From Acidobacteriota bacterium (GTDB lineage Bacteria > Acidobacteriota > Terriglobia > Terriglobales > Acidobacteriaceae): a DNA stretch of 7,703 nt. The notes beneath the pieces were generated by a model. The model had not been told where the DNA came from, made no database searches, and was given only the letters and a program-made list of their open reading frames with translations. The translations under genes were made by a program, and so were the position numbers. The stretch spans positions 1 to 7,703 of the forward strand of contig QHZV01000235.1 in NCBI GenBank assembly GCA_003224785.1, read 5' to 3'. Positions 1 to 5,329 of the stretch are shown piece after piece. Position 1 is the first letter of the stretch, and the number at the start of each line of letters is the position of its first letter.

Positions 1-657
1 GCGCGCAATCGCGGAACGCTTGTGAATGCATTGCTGCACCACTTAGGCACGCTTTCGGCGGTTGGAGGCGAGTTGAGGCCTGGCATTGTGCATCGCTTGG
101 ACAAGAACACAAGCGGCCTGATTGTTGTCGCGAAGAACGATGTAGCGCATCGCGCATTGTCAGCGGAATTTGCCGGCCGTCGCGTCAAAAAAACCTACAT
201 CGCGCTCGTACATGGATGGCTCAAAACCGACTGCGGCACCATCAGCAGTGCCATTCAACGCGACGCAATTCGCCGGACCCGCATGACCACGCGACGCAGT
301 GGCGGACGCGAGGCCATCAGCAGGTATGACGTGCAGCGGCGAATTGAATCAGAGTTCGGGAAGTTCACGCTCCTCAAAGTCGAGATCGCCACCGGACGGA
401 CCCATCAGATTCGAGTGCACATGGCTTCGCTGGGGCACCCGGTGGTCGGGGATACGCTATACGGGGCGCCTCGCGAGATTCGTGGGCGCATCGGTCCAGC
501 CGTCTCATTGCCCCGTAATTTTTTGCATTCTGCTGAAATGCAATTCGCGCATCCTCAGGGTGGAGAAACGCTGAAATTCGCGAGTCCCATTTCGGACCAA
601 CTGCAGCAGTTTTTGCAAAAGCTGGAGTCGCCACCCCCGTCCGGCAAGCGTCTATAA
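1..657 (+). CDS. rluD: RluA/RluD-family 23S rRNA pseudouridine synthase, 5'-truncated by window edge
   Basis: The reading frame is open from base 1 and stops at TAA 655-657, giving 218 visible residues. It matches the catalytic part of the RluA/RluC/RluD family, which converts specific uridines in large-subunit rRNA to pseudouridine in the cytoplasm. Visible landmarks are GTLVNALLHHLG (residues 6-17 of the visible part), HRLDKNTSG with the catalytic Asp encoded at 100-102, the KKTYIALVHG strand, and the GRTHQIRVHM motif followed by GHPVVGDTLYG. The N-terminal S4 RNA-binding domain usual for RluD would lie upstream of the window, so the true start is not visible; the first in-frame ATG, at 28, is internal. 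The GTLVNALLHH motif favours RluD over RluA, but the exact target uridines cannot be fixed from sequence. The stop codon shares one base with an ATG of the next gene, suggesting co-transcription. Confidence 0.93.
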   Translation, partial: ARNRGTLVNALLHHLGTLSAVGGELRPGIVHRLDKNTSGLIVVAKNDVAHRALSAEFAGRRVKKTYIALVHGWLKTDCGTISSAIQRDAIRRTRMTTRRSGGREAISRYDVQRRIESEFGKFTLLKVEIATGRTHQIRVHMASLGHPVVGDTLYGAPREIRGRIGPAVSLPRNFLHSAEMQFAHPQGGETLKFASPISDQLQQFLQKLESPPPSGKRL

Positions 658-1766
658 TGAGAGGCAATGATTCGGTCCTGGAATATTTGCATGGCGGTGA
701 CTCTGGCTTGGCTCCTAGCACTTGCTGGAACATCGGTGGCCCAGAGCGGAAACGATCTTCCCTCGGCTCCGTCAGCAGTGATTCAACAGAAGAACAGTCC
801 GCCACCACCCGCGCCGCGGAAACTCACAATCCAGCAGCGAAAGCTGATGTGCCGCCGCTCACCGATGAGAAAGCGAGCGTCTCGCCCGACGCCCCGGACA
901 AATCCGAGGGCTCAAATGGCGGCGCCCCGACCATTACCAAGCAGGTCAACGAAGTCAACGTAGTGTTCACCGTAACTGACAGGCACAACCGCTACGTGAA
1001 GGACCTTACAAAGTCTGACTTCAAAGTCATTGACGATGAGAAACCGATTGAGAGGATGAACAGTTTCCGGCGGGAGGCCGATCTGCCGCTTCAGGTCGGC
1101 TTGCTGATTGACGCCAGCGGCTCGATCCGTGAGCGTTTCAAGTTCGAGCAGGAGTCTGCGATTGAATTTCTGAACGAGACACTTCGACCGCATTTTGATA
1201 AAGCCTTCGTGCTGGGCTTCGATAGCAGCTTGGAAATGACTCAGGACTTCACAGACAGTACAGAGAGTTTGTCGAAGGGGATACGGTCGTTGCGACCCGG
1301 CAACGCGACCCGCCTCTATGATGCGGTCTATTACGCCTGCCGCGAAAAGCTGTTGCAGTCGGCACAGAGCGATTCCGTCCGAAGGGCAATCATTCTCGTC
1401 AGTGACGGCGATGATAACGCTAGTCACGTCACGCGTGAAGAAGCAATAGAGATGGCGCTACGCGCCGACGTCATTATCTATACCATCAGTACGAACTACG
1501 CCGGGATGGGCGATACCGATAAGAATGACAAGATATTGGAGCGGATTTCCGATGCAACCGGTGGACGCACATTCCGGCCATTTCAGCCGCAAGATGTAGC
1601 CAACGCCTTTGCCCAGATTCAGGACGACTTGCGTAGTCAATATGCGCTCTCTTACCATCCGGCAGATTTCATGCACGATGGACGATACCGGACCATCGAA
1701 ATTATGGCAGATCACAAAGGCTTGAAGGTCCGCAGCAGGCACGGATATTACGCGCCGGCGCAGTGA
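657..1766 (+). CDS. VWFA-related protein of the acidobacterial type, secreted; N-terminal frame disrupted
   Basis: The open frame encodes 369 residues. From about residue 95 it is a clear von Willebrand A domain: KQVNEVNVVFTVTD, then the metal-site (MIDAS) motif DASGS with D152, S154 and S156, then T218 in NATRLYDAV and D250 in ILVSDGDD. It ends with the SQYALSYHP and RSRHGYYAP segments. This fits the 'VWFA-related Acidobacterial domain' family: exported proteins that probably bind ligands through a divalent metal, with no known specific partner. Residues 1 to about 52 in this frame look non-native: no signal peptide and low-complexity S/T/E-rich text. A classic signal peptide is encoded in the +1-offset frame from ATG 667, so the real protein probably starts there (about 366 aa) and a base is missing near 805-835. 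The ATG at 657 has no ribosome binding site. The call for the VWA domain is firm; the start and the intactness of the gene are not. Confidence 0.85.
   Translation: MRGNDSVLEYLHGGDSGLAPSTCWNIGGPERKRSSLGSVSSDSTEEQSATTRAAETHNPAAKADVPPLTDEKASVSPDAPDKSEGSNGGAPTITKQVNEVNVVFTVTDRHNRYVKDLTKSDFKVIDDEKPIERMNSFRREADLPLQVGLLIDASGSIRERFKFEQESAIEFLNETLRPHFDKAFVLGFDSSLEMTQDFTDSTESLSKGIRSLRPGNATRLYDAVYYACREKLLQSAQSDSVRRAIILVSDGDDNASHVTREEAIEMALRADVIIYTISTNYAGMGDTDKNDKILERISDATGGRTFRPFQPQDVANAFAQIQDDLRSQYALSYHPADFMHDGRYRTIEIMADHKGLKVRSRHGYYAPAQ
667..820 (+). pseudogene. Signal peptide and proline-rich linker of the VWA protein, out of frame with its domain
   Basis: From ATG 667 the frame reads a typical Sec signal peptide: basic start MIRSW, hydrophobic core AVTLAWLLALAG, and a likely signal peptidase site after SVA (residue 25) before QSGND. 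Then comes LPSAPSA and a NSPPPPAP linker. LPSAPS-like motifs just after the signal peptide are common in acidobacterial exported proteins as I recall them. After about residue 50 this frame becomes Arg-rich, unlikely text and stops at TAG 961-963. Meanwhile the 657 frame becomes plausible linker (AETHNPAAKADVPP) leading into the VWA domain. One missing base, or two extra, near the GC-rich stretch 801-820 would join them. No canonical slippery heptamer is present in the right frame, so sequencing error or a real mutation is likelier than programmed frameshifting. Confidence 0.7.
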
Positions 1767-1772
1767 GAGAAC

Positions 1773-1882
1773 CGTCGCACGTCGTCCGTCGTAGGTCGTG
1801 CGCAAACACACATGAGCCACAGATAACAGCTCATCCGCCCCTGATTCAGGTTTTGACGGACGACGCACGACTGACAACGTAC
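1773..1882. repeat. Inverted pair of 4x7-nt heptad arrays between the VWA gene and tig
   Basis: The left arm, 1773-1800, is four consecutive 7-nt units (CGTCGCA, CGTCGTC, CGTCGTA, GGTCGTG). The right arm, 1855-1882, is four units (GACGGAC, GACGCAC, GACTGAC, AACGTAC) that read as the same GTCGTNC-like heptad on the opposite strand. Positions 1774-1790 and 1855-1871 are complementary at 15 of 17 positions, with 11 consecutive pairs (1780-1790 with 1855-1865). The arms can therefore form a hairpin, and several slipped registers, around a 54-nt spacer. The spacer holds a smaller inverted repeat, ATGAGC 1812-1817 with GCTCAT 1829-1834. No T-tract follows the right arm, so a simple intrinsic terminator is not supported. 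The function is unknown; candidates are an RNA-stability or termination element or a non-autonomous mobile repeat. Confidence 0.75.
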
Positions 1883-1900
1883 GGCCAGTTTTGGGCTTCC

Positions 1901-1906
1901 GAAAGG
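1901..1906 (+). promoter_or_regulatory. Ribosome binding site fixing the tig GTG start
   Basis: GAAAGG lies 6 nt before GTG 1913. An in-frame TAA at 1907-1909 excludes any start further upstream, and the next in-frame Met is at residue 84, inside the conserved fold. GTG 1913 is therefore the only sensible start. Confidence 0.7.
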
Positions 1907-1912
1907 TAACTC

Positions 1913-3067
1913 GTGACTCCAACTGAAACCATCAATGAAACCAAACGCGAAATCGAAATTCAGGTTCCCTCTGAGGAAGTTTCGCGCGAAACCGACGTTC
2001 TGATCCAGAAGTATCAGAAATTGGCGCGCATTCCCGGATTCCGCAAGGGCCACGTGCCCGCTTCGATCATTCGCCAGCGCTTCTCACAGGACATTCAGAA
2101 CGACGTCATTGACTCGCTCGTTCCTAAGTATTTCCGCAAAGAAACCGAACGCCTCGGTCTTATGCCGGTGTCGCAGCCACGGGTGACTGACCTGCATGCG
2201 CACGAAGGGGAAGGGCTCCGTTTCAAAGCCAGCTTCGAAGTGATGCCGGCAATTCAGGTCGAAGGCTACAAAGAATTGCGGGCAGAACATCCCGAAATCA
2301 CCGTCACCGATCAAGAAGTGGAAGATTCGCTGAAGGCTCTGCAGGAACAGAAAGCCGCCTTCGCTCCGATCGAGGATCGAGCGATTGCCGAAGGCGACTA
2401 CGCCCAAGTCTCGCTCGACGGCACCCCGAAGGAGGACGAAGCGGGAACAAAGCCGGTTCACATGGATGATGTGCTGGTCGAAATCGGCGGTAAGAACACG
2501 ATGCCCGAGTTCACTCAAAATCTTGCCGGCGCAACTGCCGGCGAAGAGCGCACGTTCGATGTGAACTATCCAGAAGATTTCTCTGATGAGCGGCTGCGAG
2601 GCAAAACCTTCAGCTACAAAGTGAAGGTAAACGGAGTGAAGCAAAAATCCTTACCTGAGCTGAACGATGATTTCGCCAAGGAACTCGGCGAATTTACTAC
2701 TCTCGGAGAGGTGCGAAATCGTATTCGCGAAGGCATGGAACAGGAACGCCGCCAAACCGCCGAGCGCGAGGCCAAGGACAAATTGCTGGCTGAACTCATC
2801 CGGCGCAACGAGTTCGAGGTTCCCGAAGCGCTCGTGGATCATCAAATAGACATCCGCCTCGAACGCGGGCTTCGCGCTCTTGCGGCTCAGGGTATGAGCT
2901 CCGAGCACATGAAGAAAATGGACCTGCCCCGTTTGCGCGCAGGCCAGCACGATCAGGCTGTCCAAGAGGTGAAGGCTTCTCTGCTGCTGGAAAAAATCGC
3001 CGATGAAGAAAAAATTGAAGTCGGCGACGACGAAATCAAAGGCGATCCGTGCTCGATTGACACGTGA
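1913..3067 (+). CDS. tig: Trigger factor, ribosome-associated chaperone, with disrupted C-terminus
   Basis: This frame gives 384 residues. The N-terminal ribosome-binding domain carries the signature GFRKGHVP at residues 42-49, with His where E. coli has Lys (GFRKGK). A PPIase (FKBP-like) domain follows at roughly residues 155-245 (GDYAQVSLDG, MPEFTQNLAGATAGEERTF, YPEDFSDERLRGKTF), then the helical C-terminal chaperone arms from about 250. The protein binds near the nascent-chain exit tunnel and shields emerging polypeptides. The start is GTG, fixed by an upstream stop and a GAAAGG site. The end is abnormal: after DDEIKGD (residue 378) the frame runs only PCSIDT and stops. The normal family ending is encoded one frame over, down to 3143. 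The last helical segment is thus missing, shortening the protein against the usual 420-450 residues. The ribosome-binding and PPIase domains are intact, so partial function is possible. It heads the tig-clpP-clpX-lon series. Confidence 0.9.
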   Translation: MTPTETINETKREIEIQVPSEEVSRETDVLIQKYQKLARIPGFRKGHVPASIIRQRFSQDIQNDVIDSLVPKYFRKETERLGLMPVSQPRVTDLHAHEGEGLRFKASFEVMPAIQVEGYKELRAEHPEITVTDQEVEDSLKALQEQKAAFAPIEDRAIAEGDYAQVSLDGTPKEDEAGTKPVHMDDVLVEIGGKNTMPEFTQNLAGATAGEERTFDVNYPEDFSDERLRGKTFSYKVKVNGVKQKSLPELNDDFAKELGEFTTLGEVRNRIREGMEQERRQTAEREAKDKLLAELIRRNEFEVPEALVDHQIDIRLERGLRALAAQGMSSEHMKKMDLPRLRAGQHDQAVQEVKASLLLEKIADEEKIEVGDDEIKGDPCSIDT

Positions 3068-3143
3068 TGGAGCGCTGGATAGAATCCGGAACAGGATCCG
3101 CAACGAAAAGGCCCTCGATTTTCTGTATCGTCAGTCCGCATAG
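3048..3143 (+). pseudogene. Out-of-frame remnant of the trigger factor C-terminus
   Basis: In the frame starting CGT 3048, 31 codons read [18 protein letters not shown] followed by [13 protein letters not shown], then TAG at 3141-3143. This is the usual last segment of acidobacterial-type trigger factors (…RARLT…IRxxLRxxKALDFLY…). It lies one frame away from the tig frame, which stops at 3067. In relatives as I remember them, about 18 residues separate the 'DDE(I/V)' motif from 'RARLT'; here only 10 nt (3038-3047) do. That implies a loss of roughly 44 nt, with the length leaving remainder 2 on division by 3. The deletion size is an inference; the frame switch is seen directly. Confidence 0.8.
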
Positions 3144-3184
3144 AGCGGAACGCTTCTAATCCCCCAAAAACCGGATTTCCGGGC

Positions 3185-3189
3185 AGGAG
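3185..3189 (+). promoter_or_regulatory. Ribosome binding site selecting the clpP start at 3197
   Basis: AGGAG ends one base before the GTG at 3191, too close to serve it, but lies 7 nt before the in-frame GTG at 3197. The later start is therefore preferred. A small inverted repeat (CCGG 3171-3174 with CCGG 3179-3182) sits just upstream. Confidence 0.7.
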
Positions 3190-3196
3190 TGTGAAA

Positions 3197-3805
3197 GTGA
3201 GCGAGAAAGACGCACGCATGATGCTGGTTCCCATGGTCATTGAACAGACTGGCCGGGGTGAACGGGCATACGACATTTATTCGCGCCTGTTACGGGACAA
3301 CATTATTTTTATTGGCACCCCGATTGATGACAACGTGGCGAACCTGGTCATCGCGCAAATGCTTTTCCTGGCCCAGGAAGACCCGGAAAAAGACATTCAG
3401 CTCTATATAAATTCTCCCGGAGGCTCGATTACTTCGGGCATGGCAATTTACGACACCATGCAGTATGTGAAGAACGATGTGACTACAATTTGCATTGGTC
3501 AGGCCGCCAGCATGGCAGCTACATTGCTGGCGGCAGGTGAGCCGAAAAAGCGATTAGCTTTGCCTAATTCGCGAATTCTAATCCACCAGCCGCATATGGG
3601 TGGACTGTCAGGCCAAGCGACCGATATTGACATTCATGCGCGGGAAATCCTGCGAATGCGTGACATTACGAACCAGTTGCTCTCGAAACATAGCGGTCAG
3701 AAGCTGGAGAAAGTCGAAAAGGACGTAGAGCGCGACTTCATCATGAACGCGCAGCAGGCGAAGGAATACGGAATCATTGACGATATCATCTACAAGACCC
3801 GTTAA
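3197..3805 (+). CDS. clpP: ATP-dependent Clp protease proteolytic subunit ClpP
   Basis: ClpP is a cytoplasmic serine peptidase that forms a two-ring, 14-subunit chamber and cuts proteins threaded in by ClpX. The frame encodes 202 residues from GTG 3197 (204 from the alternative GTG 3191), the normal family length. Numbered from 3197, the catalytic triad is visible: Ser105 in [11 protein letters not shown], His130 in LIHQPHMGG and Asp180 in [20 protein letters not shown], which forms the oxyanion region, is at 71-79. The nucleophile motif reads SMAA rather than the SMGA of E. coli; this is a conservative change and no sign of inactivity. A short propeptide (VSEKDARM) before [10 protein letters not shown] is probably removed, as in E. 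coli. The gene lies 129 nt after the present tig stop and 53 nt after the ancestral one, and 119 nt before clpX, the classic tig-clpP-clpX order. Confidence 0.97.
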   Translation: MSEKDARMMLVPMVIEQTGRGERAYDIYSRLLRDNIIFIGTPIDDNVANLVIAQMLFLAQEDPEKDIQLYINSPGGSITSGMAIYDTMQYVKNDVTTICIGQAASMAATLLAAGEPKKRLALPNSRILIHQPHMGGLSGQATDIDIHAREILRMRDITNQLLSKHSGQKLEKVEKDVERDFIMNAQQAKEYGIIDDIIYKTR

Positions 3806-3810
3806 GTTGT

Positions 3811-3909
3811 ATGATCGGCCTTCTGGTGGTTCGTATTCCGGATGTCTCGGCGCAAGATTTCTGGCTTGCCTCTCTGGCCGAGGGCAACAAGGCAGTTGGA
3901 AGCAACTAA
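3811..3909 (+). CDS. Possible 32-residue leader ORF between clpP and clpX (hypothetical)
   Basis: ATG 3811 opens a frame of 32 codons (starts MIGLLVVRIPDVSAQ, ends NKAVGSN) whose TAA at 3907-3909 directly abuts the clpX ribosome binding site at 3910-3915. The frame fills nearly the whole spacer, and third-position GC is about 60% by hand count. It has no convincing ribosome binding site of its own. An open frame of this length is not rare by chance (roughly one in five). I recognise no family. If translated, it could couple ribosome arrival to clpX initiation, but it may equally be a chance frame. Confidence 0.2.
   Translation: MIGLLVVRIPDVSAQDFWLASLAEGNKAVGSN
3866..3887 (+). other. Imperfect hairpin in the clpP-clpX spacer
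   Basis: TTGCC (3866-3870) plus CTC (3872-3874) pairs with GAG (3880-3882) plus GGCAA (3883-3887). This gives an 8-bp stem with a single bulged T at 3871 and the 5-nt loop TGGCC. No T-run follows, so it is not a standard intrinsic terminator. It ends 22 nt before the clpX ribosome binding site and could affect mRNA processing or clpX translation. Chance is possible. Confidence 0.3.
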
Positions 3910-3915
3910 AAGGAG
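3910..3915 (+). promoter_or_regulatory. Ribosome binding site selecting the clpX start at 3925
   Basis: AAGGAG directly abuts an in-frame TTG at 3916, which it cannot serve, and lies 9 nt before GTG 3925. The GTG is therefore the likely start, making the protein 425 rather than 428 residues. Confidence 0.75.
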
Positions 3916-3924
3916 TTGGGCCGA

Positions 3925-5202
3925 GTGAAAAACAGGACCGGAACTGAAGAAATTCTGCGCTGCTCGTTCTGCCACAAGTCGCAGGACGCCGTTGCCAAGC
4001 TGATCTCGTCCCCGAGCGACTATCCCCGGGCCTACATTTGCGACGAGTGCGTCGCGGTCTGCAACTCCATTCTCGAAGATGACCGCGCGGCAACACCTGC
4101 GGCCACTACTCCGAACCAGCTTCCTAAGCCGCATGAAGTCAAAGCTTTCCTGGACGAGTACGTTATCGGCCAGGAACAAACCAAGAAGAAACTCGCCGTG
4201 GCGGTTTACAACCACTACAAGCGGATCTACATGAATCGGACGAAGGCCGCTGGCGATGGCATTGAGCTTTCGAAGTCGAACATCATGCTGATTGGGCCAA
4301 CCGGCACCGGTAAAACGTTGATGGCTCAGACTCTGGCCCGGATGCTCGACGTTCCATTCGCGATTGTTGATGCAACCACGCTGACTGAAGCCGGATATGT
4401 CGGCGAAGATGTTGAAAACATTATTCTGAAGCTGCTGCAAGCTGCCGACGGCGACGTAGGCCGAGCCCAGACCGGAATCATCTACATAGATGAAGTTGAC
4501 AAGATCGGCCGCAAGGACGAAAACCCGTCCATTACCCGTGACGTTTCGGGCGAAGGCGTACAGCAAGCGCTTCTAAAGATTCTGGAAGGCACAATTGCCA
4601 ACGTTCCGCCGCAGGGTGGACGCAAGCATCCGCACCAGGAATTCACCCCTGTGGACACGACCAATATCCTGTTTATCTGCGGCGGCGCATTTGTCGGTCT
4701 CGATAAAATCATTGGCCGGCGCGCCGGCAGAAAATCGCTTGGCTTCAAGGCCGAAGAAGATCAGCCGGTTGAGCCAGTTGTCGAACGCAAGCGCAACTTT
4801 GAGCTGCTGAGCGAGATTCAGCCAGAAGACCTGATTAAATTTGGACTCATCCCAGAGTTCGTAGGCCGGTTGCCTGTAGTGGGCGTACTGGAAGACCTCG
4901 ACGAAGACGCCCTCATCGAAATCCTCACCCGCCCCAAGAACGCTATCGTCAAGCAATATCAGCGTTTGTTTGAATTCGAGAATGTACGCCTGAAGTTCAG
5001 TGAAGAAGCGCTGCGCGCGGTTTCACGCCAGGCCATGGTCAGGAAAGTAGGCGCCCGCGGCCTGCGTATGATTCTCGAAGAGCTGATGTTAGACTTGATG
5101 TACCACCTACCTAGCCAAAAGAAGGTAAAAGAATTCGAAGTAACCCGCGAAATGGTTGAAAAACGCAACGTTTCGCTTACTATGATGGAGAAGGCAGGAT
5201 AA
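3925..5202 (+). CDS. clpX: ATP-dependent Clp protease ATP-binding subunit ClpX
   Basis: ClpX is a hexameric AAA+ unfoldase that recognises tagged or damaged substrates, unfolds them with ATP and feeds them into ClpP. The 425 residues match the usual length. Features in order: N-terminal zinc-binding domain with C13, C16, C39 and C42; Walker A GPTGTGKT at 124-131; pore loop GYVG at 157-160; Walker B IIYIDE with D189 and E190; second pore-loop motif RKH at 233-235; ClpP-docking tripeptide LGF at 272-274 (IGF in E. coli); arginine-finger region EFVGRLP with R315; sensor-2 motif GARGLR with R378. All key residues are present, so it should be active and able to dock on the ClpP encoded just upstream. 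The GTG start is chosen from the AAGGAG site. A long antisense open frame over its 5' half is a codon-composition shadow. Confidence 0.98.
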   Translation: MKNRTGTEEILRCSFCHKSQDAVAKLISSPSDYPRAYICDECVAVCNSILEDDRAATPAATTPNQLPKPHEVKAFLDEYVIGQEQTKKKLAVAVYNHYKRIYMNRTKAAGDGIELSKSNIMLIGPTGTGKTLMAQTLARMLDVPFAIVDATTLTEAGYVGEDVENIILKLLQAADGDVGRAQTGIIYIDEVDKIGRKDENPSITRDVSGEGVQQALLKILEGTIANVPPQGGRKHPHQEFTPVDTTNILFICGGAFVGLDKIIGRRAGRKSLGFKAEEDQPVEPVVERKRNFELLSEIQPEDLIKFGLIPEFVGRLPVVGVLEDLDEDALIEILTRPKNAIVKQYQRLFEFENVRLKFSEEALRAVSRQAMVRKVGARGLRMILEELMLDLMYHLPSQKKVKEFEVTREMVEKRNVSLTMMEKAG

Positions 5203-5210
5203 GAAAGCCC

Positions 5211-5307
5211 TTAGCCTTTAGCTGTTAGCTCTTAGCTTGTTCGTGCCACTGCTAACTGGACTATTATGGGCGGAGGTTCGGCTAAAAAGCTCAAGGCTAA
5301 TAGCCAA
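5211..5307. repeat. Inverted pair of 4x7-nt heptad arrays between clpX and lon
   Basis: The left arm, 5211-5238, is four tandem units (TTAGCCT, TTAGCTG, TTAGCTC, TTAGCTT), consensus TTAGCYN. The right arm, 5280-5307, carries four units (GGCTAAA, AAGCTCA, AGGCTAA, TAGCCAA) that are the same heptad, more degenerate, on the other strand. Positions 5211-5226 and 5285-5300 are complementary at 14 of 16, and slipped pairings at 7-nt steps are also possible. The 41-nt spacer includes TATTAT at 5262-5267. The layout copies the element before tig (four heptads, spacer, four inverted heptads) with an unrelated heptad sequence. The right arm ends 12 nt before the lon ribosome binding site, so folding could influence lon expression. 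No T-tract supports a standard terminator. Confidence 0.75.
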
Positions 5308-5319
5308 GAGTTGATTGTT

Positions 5320-5323
5320 GGAG
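5320..5323 (+). promoter_or_regulatory. Ribosome binding site selecting the lon TTG start at 5330
   Basis: GGAG lies 6 nt before TTG 5330. An in-frame TGA at 5312-5314 limits the start to TTG 5315, 5318 or 5330 or the later ATG pair at 5372 and 5375. The first two overlap or precede the GGAG. Starting at the ATGs would cut the first conserved segment ([10 protein letters not shown]). Confidence 0.65.
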
Positions 5324-5329
5324 TATTCA

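Noticed and set aside
653..658. Perfect TATAAT hexamer across the rluD stop and the VWA start
   Set aside because: No -35 element at 16-18 nt spacing and no extended -10 TG. The start site would fall at about 665, leaving almost no leader before ATG 667. Likely chance.
374..808. 144-codon minus-strand frame opposite rluD and the VWA start
   Set aside because: It covers conserved rluD motifs on the opposite strand; the protein text has no domain or ribosome binding site.
811..823. Programmed -1 frameshift joining the signal peptide to the VWA domain
   Set aside because: No X XXY YYZ slippery heptamer in the signal-peptide frame and no clear downstream pseudoknot; a lost base is simpler.
1840..1854. 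CCTGA-T-TCAGG followed by TTTT as an intrinsic terminator after the VWA gene
   Set aside because: The real hairpin would have a 4-bp stem with a 3-nt loop and only four Ts; too weak, and it lies inside the heptad element spacer.
1853..1881. TTGACG as a -35 box before tig
   Set aside because: No -10-like hexamer at 16-18 nt; the match is produced by the heptad repeat itself.
3171..3182. CCGG-ATTT-CCGG hairpin before the clpP ribosome binding site
   Set aside because: Only a 4-bp stem; too short to claim a regulatory role.
3802..4566. 254-codon minus-strand frame opposite clpP end and clpX
   Set aside because: It lies antisense to conserved clpX codons, has no recognisable domain, and is explained by codon composition on the coding strand.
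5237..5267. Possible lon promoter: TTGTTC, 19-nt gap, TATTAT
   Set aside because: The -10 matches 5 of 6, but the -35 matches only TTG and the gap is long. It also lies within the repeat element. Too weak to list as a feature.
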